NCBI GenBank assembly: GCA_049578545.1
Contig: JBAUMF010000094.1
Coordinates: 1 to 7,178, forward strand
Reading direction: 5' to 3'
From: DASQBT01 sp049578545
Lineage (GTDB): Bacteria > Pseudomonadota > Gammaproteobacteria > Burkholderiales > Thiobacillaceae
DNA length: 7,178 nucleotides
Position 1 is the stretch's first letter; each line of letters begins with the position of its first letter. This document shows, piece by piece, positions 1 to 5,399 of this stretch. The notes under the pieces were generated by a model, which worked only from the letters and a program-made list of their open reading frames with translations, made no database searches and was not told the origin of the DNA. Position numbers and translations under genes: made by a program.

Positions 1-95
1 GCCCGTGCCCGGATACTCCGTTCGATCGCAGGAGCGATCCTGTCCAATGCCGCCTGGATGAGCGGGCTCAGGGGTCTGCCTTTCTTTGCTGACAT
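1..95 (-). CDS. 5' end of an unidentified gene, cut by the left edge
   Basis: An open frame on the minus strand starts at ATG 95-93 and runs off the left edge without a stop (31 codons visible). The peptide begins MSAKKGRPLSPLIQAALDRI; its basic KKGRP segment looks like an AT-hook core and is followed by an amphipathic, probably helical stretch. No clear Shine-Dalgarno sequence is visible. The position fits the layout of some transfer origins, where a small DNA-binding gene diverges from the TraJ-type gene across oriT, but the visible part matches no family I can name. The frame could also be open by chance. Confidence 0.35.
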   Translation of the reverse strand, partial: MSAKKGRPLSPLIQAALDRIAPAIERSIRAR

Positions 96-631
96 GTCAG
101 GTGTCCGTGGAGGGGTAACACCTCTAATCCACCGACAGGGAAATCAGCATCCTTTCCGCTGACTCAATTCAAAAGAAATTGACGTCAAGCACCACCGATT
201 CGACGGATTACCACCCAAGTCCGACTGCACGCTGCTAGACCTGATTGCTTTCCCCACCGACCCGACGGAATTGCCTATCGAGCTCACGCCATCTCACGCG
301 ACCTCAAAAATTTCCGGCGGGTGGTCTTTTATGGCACGCGTACAAGGTAAGGGTTGTGCCCCCATCTTTCCCTGACCGGCCGATGGCCGTTCATGGGAAA
401 GCATGGTGTCCCGACCCCACCTGGTCAGGCTGCGCCCGACACCCAAGAGAAAGGAGTACTCCGCGCTGCGCTTGTCGCACTCCTGGCATAAATGACGAGG
501 CTGACGTCAAACCCATGAGGTAAGAGTGGATTTGGTTCACCCGACCCCGCCGATGATCACGTCCTCGGAACCGAGCCTTCCCGACTCACCGATTAACTGA
601 ATCCGACACAACAGGATGAGGAGGGTGGGGA
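96..631. other. gene-poor, palindrome-rich segment, possible oriT/regulatory region
   Basis: No convincing gene is seen in these 536 bases. A 92-codon open frame at 245-523 has no ribosome binding site and a biased, low-complexity protein, so I do not call it. The segment holds palindromes TTGACGTCAA (179-188) and TGACGTCA (502-509), a strong imperfect hairpin (367-400), a small GACC/GGTC stem (413-426), the palindrome GGAGTACTCC (453-462) and a GGGGTAACAC copy (112-121). Its position directly upstream of a TraJ-like gene is where oriT lies in IncP-type systems. A relaxase nick site could not be assigned. Confidence 0.4.
367..400. repeat. imperfect inverted repeat (34 nt hairpin) in putative oriT region
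   Basis: The left arm TTTCCCTGA-c-CGGCC and the right arm GGCCG-t-TCA-t-GGGAAA pair over 14 bp, with one mismatch, one bulged T and a GAT loop. No T-tract follows, so it is not an intrinsic terminator. Inverted repeats of this kind are usual next to nick sites and relaxosome-protein binding sites. Assignment to oriT is an inference from its position about 230 bp upstream of the TraJ-like gene. Confidence 0.5.
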
Positions 632-940
632 ATGAACAGGAACCGACGGATCAAGTTTCGCTGTACCGAACAGGACGAGCAAACAATCAGGGACAAGGCG
701 GATCGGGCCAAGCTCACCCTAAGTGAATACCTTCGCCGCACTGCCTTGGGGCGCAAGGTCGTGTCCGTGGTCGACCGCGAGATGGTGGGGGAGCTGTGCC
801 GGCTGGGTGCCATGCTCAAGCACTTCTATCCGAAGGTCGCGACCTGGACGCCTGAGGAGAAACGCCGCTACTGGGCCGGCCACGAGAAGCTGATGGATTT
901 GGCGCAGGCCCTCCAGAGTCGGATCGGGGGGAAAGAGTGA
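632..940 (+). CDS. TraJ/MobC-type relaxosome accessory protein
   Basis: This 102-residue protein is very basic at its start and contains a ribbon-helix-helix-like segment (about residues 5-40: strand IKFRC, helix around 13-26, then LTLSEYLRRTALG). The segment GRKVVSVVDREMVGELCRL (40-58) aligns by eye with the corresponding part of RP4 TraJ. Members of this group bind the inverted repeat at oriT and recruit the relaxase. The start is supported by GAGGAGG (618-624) seven bases before ATG. In IncP-type operons the relaxase gene follows and overlaps the stop. Here the stop overlaps a GTG (GTGA, 937-940), but the sequence after it encodes no recognisable relaxase, so the gene looks orphaned. MobC and TraJ names are used interchangeably for such proteins; the exact subfamily is uncertain. 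Confidence 0.75.
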   Translation: MNRNRRIKFRCTEQDEQTIRDKADRAKLTLSEYLRRTALGRKVVSVVDREMVGELCRLGAMLKHFYPKVATWTPEEKRRYWAGHEKLMDLAQALQSRIGGKE

Positions 941-1218
941 TCATGATCGGCACCGCACTCCCTACACCAGATTCCGTCCAGGCTCGTCCCCTCACCCTGG
1001 CTGGCCGCACCGTAAATCGGCAATCCATTTTTTTGTGGTTTGACGTCAGCCCCGGGTTTTACCCCTCAAAAAAGCTCAACCCCCGCGCGCAGGGCCGTTC
1101 CGGGGAAGTAACACCCCAAACCCCGCAAAATCCATTTCCCTCGCCGCCGATTAGTAGGTTGGCCTGCGTAAACGCGAGCGGTTATCCGCAGGTAACCGAA
1201 AGTGGGAGCAGTTCATAA
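937..1218 (+). CDS. doubtful small ORF coupled to the TraJ-like gene, possible relaxase remnant
   Basis: A 93-codon frame starts at GTG within a GTGA overlap with the preceding stop, the position of the relaxase gene in IncP-like operons. The predicted N-terminus (MIMIGTALP) shows none of the relaxase features expected there, such as a catalytic Tyr motif or a His triad. From about codon 31 the sequence becomes proline-rich and crosses a T7 run and a TGACGTCA palindrome, which does not look like coding DNA. The likeliest reading is that only the start codon of a lost relaxase gene survives, with unrelated DNA behind it. Confidence 0.2.
   Translation: MIMIGTALPTPDSVQARPLTLAGRTVNRQSIFLWFDVSPGFYPSKKLNPRAQGRSGEVTPQTPQNPFPSPPISRLACVNASGYPQVTESGSSS
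1157..1198. repeat. nested inverted repeats upstream of the decayed HTH copy
   Basis: GGTT-gg-CCTGCG (1157-1168) can pair with CGCAGG-t-AACC (1187-1197). Alternatively CGGTTA-t-CC (1179-1187) pairs with GGTAACCG (1191-1198) around a three-base loop. The two foldings are mutually exclusive. There is no T-tract. This could be an operator or an old integrase-arm region; its function is unknown. Confidence 0.35.
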
Positions 1219-1246
1219 CGGGTTTCCCTGAAGGCGGCTTGTTCCT

Positions 1247-1351
1247 ATGAACACCCTCGACCTGAACGCGGTGGCCTGGCTGCGCATCTCACCGTCACTT
1301 TGGGAGCCGACACCGGATAGGAAGAGTGTTCCACGCTGCCCCTATTGCTAA
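1247..1351 (+). pseudogene. decayed duplicate of the excisionase-like HTH gene start
   Basis: The first 25 bases (1247-1271) are identical to the first 25 bases of the intact HTH gene at 2656. Similarity then fades through several substitutions and small indels (CTGCGCATCTCACC here, CTGCACATCCATCC there), and the frame ends at TAA 1349-1351 after 34 residues. The upstream DNA also seems related: CGAAAGTGG and TTCCCTG occur in the same order before both copies. The fragment lacks the recognition-helix half of the fold and has no integrase behind it. It is therefore best read as the stump of an earlier or duplicated HTH-integrase unit, not as a functional gene. Confidence 0.7.
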
Positions 1352-1382
1352 CATCGGGATGACCATCGGCCATTAGGTCATT

Positions 1383-2114
1383 TCAGCGCTCGATGTCGTA
1401 ATCTTTGCCGCGTAGGGCTTCGACGCCAGTGGTGTGATGAGGTACAGAAATTGAGAGTTCACGGCTAAGGATCTGGACAGGCGGGGTGTGATGAACCGCG
1501 GCGACGGTTCTAGCGAGTACGTTCCTGTCTTCGCTTGAAAGGGTAGGCAGGTCACCCCCGCCAAAATAGACCATCGCCTTAAGACTTTCGCTTGGCTGGA
1601 AGTTGGGTCCAAACATCTCCCGTGCGGACGACAAGCCCTTCGCTACACTCACGCCGGCTCTGATCATTGCTGCAATGTCCTGATAATCCTTGGCCTCTGC
1701 GCGTTGCAGGATTACTTTCACCTTGGTGGCCATGAGGTCATCCAGCGATGCCACCTGGAGCACGCGATCCTCCGTAACCTCGGGATGATCGACGCGGCCT
1801 ATTCCAATTGTGCCGAAGAAGGAGATTTTTACTTCGGCATCGTCTGACGGCACCAGCATGGTTAAGACGTTCGGCCTGTCCTGCAAAATCGTGGCGTGAT
1901 AAATAAAGGGCAACGCGCGCTTTAGTGCGACCTGATCCAGCGGCTTGTCGGTGAAGAAGTCGAAATCGACGGAGTGGCGATGCCCAAGTCGCAACGCAAT
2001 AGCCGTGCCGCCATAAAGCACGAATCCAAGTTTCTGGGCGGGGGCCAGTTCTTTCCATAGTCGCTTTTGCGCCGCGGAGAGAACGTCAAGATGGGGTTTG
2101 AATGTCTTGATCAT
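1383..2114 (-). CDS. AbiEii/AbiGii-family nucleotidyltransferase toxin
   Basis: This 243-residue protein shows the minimal nucleotidyltransferase signature: YGGTAIALRLGHRHSVDFDF, with G35-G36 and the metal-binding pair D50-x-D52. The later family block is DLMATKVKVILQRAEAKDYQDI (about 126-147), matching the usual D-L-x-x-x-K...R...KD pattern. Known members form type IV-like or MenT-like toxin pairs, and some add nucleotides to the tRNA acceptor end; the substrate here is unknown. The start overlaps the partner's stop (ATGA, 2111-2114), so translation is coupled and partner and toxin are made together. Six-base arms ATGACC/GGTCAT just past the stop (1359-1381) could form a weak hairpin. The operon faces against its neighbours and lies between two copies of an HTH gene start, suggesting cargo acquired by the element. 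Confidence 0.85.
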   Translation of the reverse strand: MIKTFKPHLDVLSAAQKRLWKELAPAQKLGFVLYGGTAIALRLGHRHSVDFDFFTDKPLDQVALKRALPFIYHATILQDRPNVLTMLVPSDDAEVKISFFGTIGIGRVDHPEVTEDRVLQVASLDDLMATKVKVILQRAEAKDYQDIAAMIRAGVSVAKGLSSAREMFGPNFQPSESLKAMVYFGGGDLPTLSSEDRNVLARTVAAVHHTPPVQILSRELSISVPHHTTGVEALRGKDYDIER

Positions 2115-2401
2115 CCAATCTGCCTGACAGGCATCGGCGGGATATGGTCGACATCCGCCAGCTTGAGGCGCACGTTCCAGTAAGCCCAGGAACGTTCGTC
2201 AAACTCTCCCGCCTCGGCATGCGTCAACACGTCCCTGAGCATCTCGACGCCGGCGTCATCGACCAAAGCCTGAACATCAGCAAAATCCCCGATGTTCATC
2301 ACTTGGGCGATCACGCGTTCTGGCATCAAGGCTGCCTCGGCGGGTGTCTTCCACCACACATACCGGCGGGCGAAACGAAGCAATAAATCGCGTTCGATCA
2401 T
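2111..2401 (-). CDS. small partner/antitoxin-like protein of the AbiEii pair
   Basis: This 96-residue cytoplasmic protein has the pattern YVWWKTPAEAALMPERVIAQ followed by VMNIGDFADVQAL and a C-terminal SWAYWNVRLKL segment. Proteins of this short type (resembling the DUF6922 group) repeatedly sit directly upstream of AbiEii-like nucleotidyltransferases and are taken to be their antitoxin partners. It is not the winged-helix AbiEi antitoxin of classical AbiE systems, and no DNA-binding domain is evident. GAGGTAG lies close before the ATG (spacing about 6-7). The 4-bp ATGA overlap with the toxin gene supports one operon. The antitoxin role is inferred from gene order only. Confidence 0.72.
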   Translation of the reverse strand: MIERDLLLRFARRYVWWKTPAEAALMPERVIAQVMNIGDFADVQALVDDAGVEMLRDVLTHAEAGEFDERSWAYWNVRLKLADVDHIPPMPVRQIG

Positions 2402-2425
2402 GGACCTACCTCGCTTTACCTCTTC

Positions 2426-2446
2426 TGGAATGACACTCCAATTTTA
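2426..2446 (-). promoter_or_regulatory. candidate -10 box and operator of the AbiEii operon
   Basis: Reading on the minus strand, TAAAAT (2446-2441) resembles a -10 box. Directly downstream is the imperfect 15-bp palindrome TGGA-n-TG-n-CA-n-TCCA (2440-2426), between this box and the start codon at 2401. That is where a repressor would block transcription. No good -35 box stands at the usual 16-18 bp distance, so the promoter call is weak. Confidence 0.35.
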
Positions 2447-2593
2447 CCCCTTGTCTTGTCAGAAAGCGTCATTTCCTTACCCACGGATTCGGGTTAGTGG
2501 AACAAGGAACGACAGGGGTGGCGCACGCGTTCGAAACAAGGAAACGGCGCGGCTCCGTGAGCCTGACGTGGGCGCGAAAGTGGAAAGAGGTAA

Positions 2594-2659
2594 ATGAACA
2601 TGATGCTGACAGATTCCCTGGCGGGCGATAAGACCGCGCTTGTGCATTCCGCCCCATGA
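2594..2659 (+). CDS. 21-codon leader ORF coupled to the HTH gene
   Basis: ATG at 2594 follows GAAAGAGG with normal spacing, and the frame MNMMLTDSLAGDKTALVHSAP ends at TGA 2657-2659. The stop overlaps the ATG of the HTH gene (ATGA, 2656-2659). The HTH gene has no Shine-Dalgarno of its own (its start follows CATTCCGCCCC), and an in-frame stop at 2629-2631 rules out a more upstream start. Ribosomes finishing the leader would therefore be the natural source of HTH translation. No regulatory amino-acid run is present, so coupling rather than attenuation is the likely role. The decayed copy at 1247 has no such leader. Confidence 0.5.
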   Translation: MNMMLTDSLAGDKTALVHSAP

Positions 2660-2958
2660 ACACCCTCGACCTGAACGCGGCTGCCGCCCTGCTGCACATC
2701 CATCCTGTGACGCTGCGGGAGATGGCCCGCCGGGGAGAGATCCCCGGGGCCAAGATCGGCAAGAGCTGGGTCTTTGTCGAACTTGATCTGATTGAGCATA
2801 TCCGCTCACAATATCCCCCGCGGGTGAAGCAGGGTGACTTACAGGAGAAAGTGTTATGTCACTCTACAAACGCAACGACTCGTCCGTCTGGTGGATCAAG
2901 CTGCGCCACAACGGACAAACGATACAAAGAAGCACTGGGACTGAAGACCGGGTATTAG
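2656..2958 (+). CDS. excisionase/MerR-like helix-turn-helix protein
   Basis: This 100-residue protein carries an HTH_17-type winged-helix domain at residues 3-52: LNAAAALLHIHPVTLREMAR (helix-turn-helix) followed by the wing GEIPGAKIGKSWVFVELDL. Small proteins of this kind next to an integrase act as recombination directionality factors or integrase regulators. The tail (about 60-100, with CHSTNATTRPSGG and KRYKEALGL) is polar and probably disordered. It is encoded by the same DNA as the start of the integrase, in another frame; the 103-nt overlap is unusually long. I believe similar CHSTN tails occur in related integrase-linked HTH proteins (from memory), which favours the full-length frame over a fortuitous extension. 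The start is set by the ATGA overlap with the leader ORF. Confidence 0.78.
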   Translation: MNTLDLNAAAALLHIHPVTLREMARRGEIPGAKIGKSWVFVELDLIEHIRSQYPPRVKQGDLQEKVLCHSTNATTRPSGGSSCATTDKRYKEALGLKTGY

Positions 2959-3878
2959 CGCAGGAATACCACGACCGGCTCAAAACCAGTTTGTGGGAAC
3001 AATCGCGGCTCGGGACTAAACCCAAACGCTCCTGGCAGGAAGCGGTGGTGCGCTGGTTGGCGGAAACGCAGCACAAGGCAACCCAGCACGATGACCTGAT
3101 GCATTTGCGCTGGCTGGATAAACCGTTCTCCAGCTTGATGTTGGATGAAATAACCCGAGACAAGATCGACTCGGTGATCCAAACGCGTCAAGCCGGTGGG
3201 GTTGCCAACGCAACGGTGAATCGGACGTTGTCGGTGATACGTGCGGTAATGCGTAAAGCGGCACTGGATTGGGAATGGATTGATCGCTATCCCAAAATCC
3301 GGCTTCTGCCAGAAGCAAAACGACGGGTGCGCTGGTTGACACAACAAGAAGCTGAAAGGCTGATTGGGGAGTTACCAGAACATCTCTCGGCGATGGTGCG
3401 GTTCAGCCTGGAAACAGGGCTGCGGCAAGCCAATGTTACGGGCTTGCAGTGGTCGCAAGTGGACAGGGTGCGGCGGTGTGCCTGGATACATCCGGATCAG
3501 GCCAAGGCACGAAAAGCCATTGCGGTGCCGTTATCCGTACGAGCCTTGACCGTATTGCAGGAACAGGCCGGCAAGCATGCGAAATACGTGTTCACCTACA
3601 AGGGTGCACGAATTACGCAAGTGAACACCAAGGCGTGGCACAGTGCATTGAAGCGGGCAGGCATTGAGAATTTCCGCTGGCATGATCTGCGCCACACCTG
3701 GGCGAGCTGGCATGTTCAGGCAGGAACGCCGCTCCACGCGTTGCAAGAGTTGGGCGCGTGGGAGTCGGCGGAAATGGTCAGGCGGTATGCGCATCTGTCG
3801 AGTGAACATCTTTCGCAGTACGTGGAACGATTGCCACGATTACAGGGTGCGAATGATCAGCAGGTGGCTACGTTTTAG
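2856..3878 (+). CDS. tyrosine recombinase/integrase (element 1)
   Basis: This 340-residue, full-length recombinase has an N-terminal strand-rich arm-binding region (residues 1-50, MSLYKRNDSSVWWIKLRHNG), a SAM-like core-binding domain (about 58-140) and a catalytic domain (about 160-325). The catalytic set is complete: R190 in ETGLRQANV, K220 in the beta-hairpin ARKAIAVPL, H276-x-x-R279 in WHDLRHTWASWH, W302 at the second His/Trp position, and the nucleophile Y311 in RRYAHL. ACAGGAG stands upstream of the ATG with acceptable spacing. It is co-oriented and overlapping with the HTH gene, forming a regulator-integrase unit. The gene ends about 50 bp from a tRNA-Thr 3' fragment, the likely attachment site. 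It should catalyse integration and excision through a 3'-phosphotyrosine intermediate without cofactors. Confidence 0.93.
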   Translation: MSLYKRNDSSVWWIKLRHNGQTIQRSTGTEDRVLAQEYHDRLKTSLWEQSRLGTKPKRSWQEAVVRWLAETQHKATQHDDLMHLRWLDKPFSSLMLDEITRDKIDSVIQTRQAGGVANATVNRTLSVIRAVMRKAALDWEWIDRYPKIRLLPEAKRRVRWLTQQEAERLIGELPEHLSAMVRFSLETGLRQANVTGLQWSQVDRVRRCAWIHPDQAKARKAIAVPLSVRALTVLQEQAGKHAKYVFTYKGARITQVNTKAWHSALKRAGIENFRWHDLRHTWASWHVQAGTPLHALQELGAWESAEMVRRYAHLSSEHLSQYVERLPRLQGANDQQVATF

Positions 3879-3895
3879 CTACGGTGCCAATAAAG

Positions 3896-3924
3896 CAGGG
3901 GTTGGAAAATCGTCTAAACCCTTG
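3896..3924. terminator. weak hairpin after integrase 1
   Basis: CA-g-GGGTT (3896-3903) pairs with AAACCC-TTG (3916-3924), giving about seven pairs around a 12-base loop just past the integrase stop. There is no proper T-run after the stem, so termination is only a suggestion. Confidence 0.25.
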
Positions 3925-3930
3925 ATTTGA

Positions 3931-3975
3931 TGGTGCTGGTGACACGAGTCGAACGTGCGACCTACTGATTACGAA
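3931..3975 (-). other. 3' fragment of tRNA-Thr(CGU), putative attachment-site core
   Basis: Read on the minus strand this is the exact 3' 45 nt of a tRNA: anticodon loop TTCGTAA (anticodon CGU, 3975-3969), 3' anticodon strand TCAGT, variable loop AGGTC, T-arm GCACG-TTCGACT-CGTGT (3958-3942), acceptor strand CACCAGC, discriminator A and encoded CCA (3933-3931). Upstream of the loop the match stops at once: the next five bases are TACAA, where a pairing ACTGA is needed, and no D-arm or 5' acceptor strand follows. The tRNA is therefore truncated at the 5' edge of the anticodon loop, a typical crossover point for tyrosine recombinases. It is most likely an attR-type scar or attP core. Because the 5' half has been replaced on the right, the DNA to the right should be element-derived, with an intact tRNA-Thr expected at that element's far end. 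Confidence 0.8.
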
Positions 3976-4021
3976 TTGTAGGCCGACCACCTACCCACTG
4001 ATTAACCATCCTTAACAAACC

Positions 4022-4050
4022 TTTACACAGAGCCATTCATAGCCTACTAT
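4022..4050 (+). promoter_or_regulatory. sigma70-like promoter of integrase 2
   Basis: TTTACA (4022-4027) and TACTAT (4045-4050) are separated by 17 bp and read toward the integrase at 4161. Transcription would begin near 4057, leaving a leader of about 100 nt that carries the GTTACCCC repeats. The good match to consensus spacing makes this the best promoter candidate in the region. Confidence 0.5.
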
Positions 4051-4058
4051 CACCTTAA

Positions 4059-4117
4059 CGGGGTAACACGAAGTTTAACCATTTTTAACCTGTAATGTTA
4101 CCCCGGCGTTACCCCGG
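4059..4117. repeat. GTTACCCCG repeat cluster upstream of integrase 2
   Basis: CGGGGTAAC (4059-4067) is a perfect 9-bp inverted partner of GTTACCCCG (4097-4105). GTTACCCCGG is then repeated directly at 4108-4117, 11 bp on, i.e. about one helical turn. Between them are TTTAACC copies. The same 8-mer also occurs at 112-119 and inside the integrase gene at 4602-4609. The cluster lies just downstream of the promoter, so it may be an operator for the integrase or arm-type sites. Confidence 0.5.
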
Positions 4118-4160
4118 ATTGACCCGGTGAACCCACTGATTACCGATCAAGCGGTTGAAA

Positions 4161-5369
4161 ATGGCAAAACAGATTCGCTTAACCAAGGCTGCAATTGACG
4201 CATTGAGACCCGCGGCACGCGGCACGCGGGACACATACAACGTCATTGATGTTAAGGGATTGACGCTACGGGTAACACATGCGGGCGTCAAGACATTCAG
4301 CGTACATAAGCGGGTCAGAGGCGCTCAGCTTGAACGGGTGACCCTTGGGCGATATGGCGAGCGCACCCTTGAGCAAGTCAAATTGGAGGCCATGAGGATT
4401 ATCACCGGCATGGCAGGGGGCGAAAGTCGGGCATCCACAGTGCGAACCCATAAGGAGGCAATCACTCTGGCGGAACTGTTGGATGAGTTCCTCAAGAACA
4501 AGCGCAGCCGTCGTGGAGCCTATCTTACGGAAGTCACCAAGCGGGATTACCGGAATACCTTCAAGGTGCATTTATCCAAATGGCAGAGCCGCAAATTATC
4601 CGGGGTAACGGAGGAAGATGTAATTGCGCTGCATAAGCGAGTTGGACGGAATCATCCCCATACTGCGAACCGCTGCTTGGCTCTCTTATCCAGCCTTTAC
4701 AACTACGCCAAGGGCCGCAAACTGTTCACCGGCACGAACCCAGCGGCTGGCATTCAGAAATTCCCGGAAGATTCGCGGGAGCGTTTCTTGCAGGCAGACG
4801 AATTGCCGCGATTCTTTGAGGCCGTGGCAGCCGAAGAAAATCAAACGATGCGGGACTATGTGCTGATTTCTTTACTGACAGGCGCCAGGCGCTCTAACGT
4901 GCTGGCGATGCGCTGGCAGGATGTAAACCTAGAGAGAGCAGAGTGGCGCATCCCGGTAACCAAGGGCGGCACGTCGCAAACCGTTACTCTTTCGCCTGAG
5001 GCCGTGGAAATCCTGCTGGCAAGGAAACCAGAAGATGATGTGGAGTTTGTCTTTGCATCCATTGGTAAAACCGGACACCTGGCAGAACCCAAAACCGGAT
5101 GGAAGCGGATACTCGAAAGGGCAGGCATAGAGGACTTACGGCTCCATGACTTACGGCGCACGCTGGGAAGCTGGCAGGCGAAATCTGGCGCGAGCTTGGC
5201 TATTATCGGCAAGAGCCTGAACCATAAATCAACGAGCACGACGGCGATTTATGCGCGGCTCGACCTTGACCCCGTTCGCGCATCCGTCAACACCGCAACC
5301 ATGGCCATGCTGGAAGCGGCAGGCGTCAAGAAGAAGGCTGAGGTGAAGCGCATCAAGGGCGGGAAATGA
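4161..5369 (+). CDS. P4-type tyrosine recombinase/integrase with DUF4102 domain (element 2)
   Basis: This 402-residue, full-length integrase has an N-terminal DUF4102 arm-binding domain (about 1-88: RLTKAAIDALRPA, DVKGLTLRVTHAGVKTF, VTLGRYGERTLEQ), a SAM-like core-binding domain (about 100-190) and a catalytic domain (about 205-380). The active site is complete: R243 in TGARRSNVL, K268 in VTKGG, H329-x-x-R332 in LHDLRRTLGSW, H355 in LNHKST and nucleophile Y364 in IYARL. I take ATG 4161 as the start; TTG 4155 in the same frame would add only two residues, and neither has a strong Shine-Dalgarno. The family usually integrates at tRNA 3' ends, and a tRNA-Thr fragment lies about 185 bp upstream. 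Its orientation relative to that fragment is opposite to the usual tRNA-then-integrase order, so its true site may differ. It is unrelated in subfamily to the first integrase. Confidence 0.95.
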   Translation: MAKQIRLTKAAIDALRPAARGTRDTYNVIDVKGLTLRVTHAGVKTFSVHKRVRGAQLERVTLGRYGERTLEQVKLEAMRIITGMAGGESRASTVRTHKEAITLAELLDEFLKNKRSRRGAYLTEVTKRDYRNTFKVHLSKWQSRKLSGVTEEDVIALHKRVGRNHPHTANRCLALLSSLYNYAKGRKLFTGTNPAAGIQKFPEDSRERFLQADELPRFFEAVAAEENQTMRDYVLISLLTGARRSNVLAMRWQDVNLERAEWRIPVTKGGTSQTVTLSPEAVEILLARKPEDDVEFVFASIGKTGHLAEPKTGWKRILERAGIEDLRLHDLRRTLGSWQAKSGASLAIIGKSLNHKSTSTTAIYARLDLDPVRASVNTATMAMLEAAGVKKKAEVKRIKGGK

Positions 5370-5399
5370 TTAAAGAAGCAGCGTGTTCGAGACGGCGTT

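Larger units (their letters stand above)
3961..4142 (+). repeat. three direct repeats CCYACTGATTA around the att region
   Basis: CCTACTGATTA (3961-3971) lies inside the tRNA fragment. CCCACTGATTA recurs at 3994-4004 and 4132-4142 in the same orientation. The first two are 33 bp apart; the third is 19 bp before the second integrase start. Repeats of this size flanking a recombination core are typical of core-type or arm-type integrase binding sites. Function is inferred from position. Confidence 0.5.

Noticed and set aside
245..523. 92-codon plus-strand ORF upstream of the TraJ-like gene
   Set aside because: No ribosome binding site, unusual Arg/Pro/Ser-rich translation without family features, and it runs across palindromes typical of non-coding control DNA.
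611..618. CATCCTGT on the minus strand, a match to the IncP-type nick consensus YATCCTGY
   Set aside because: It lies 14 bp from the TraJ-like start, inside the spacer before its ribosome binding site and without the adjoining inverted repeat. The same CATCCTGT also occurs by chance inside the HTH gene near 2704.
3931..4010. A complete tRNA-Thr gene
   Set aside because: Only the 3' 45 nt match; the 5' anticodon strand, D-arm and 5' acceptor strand are absent.
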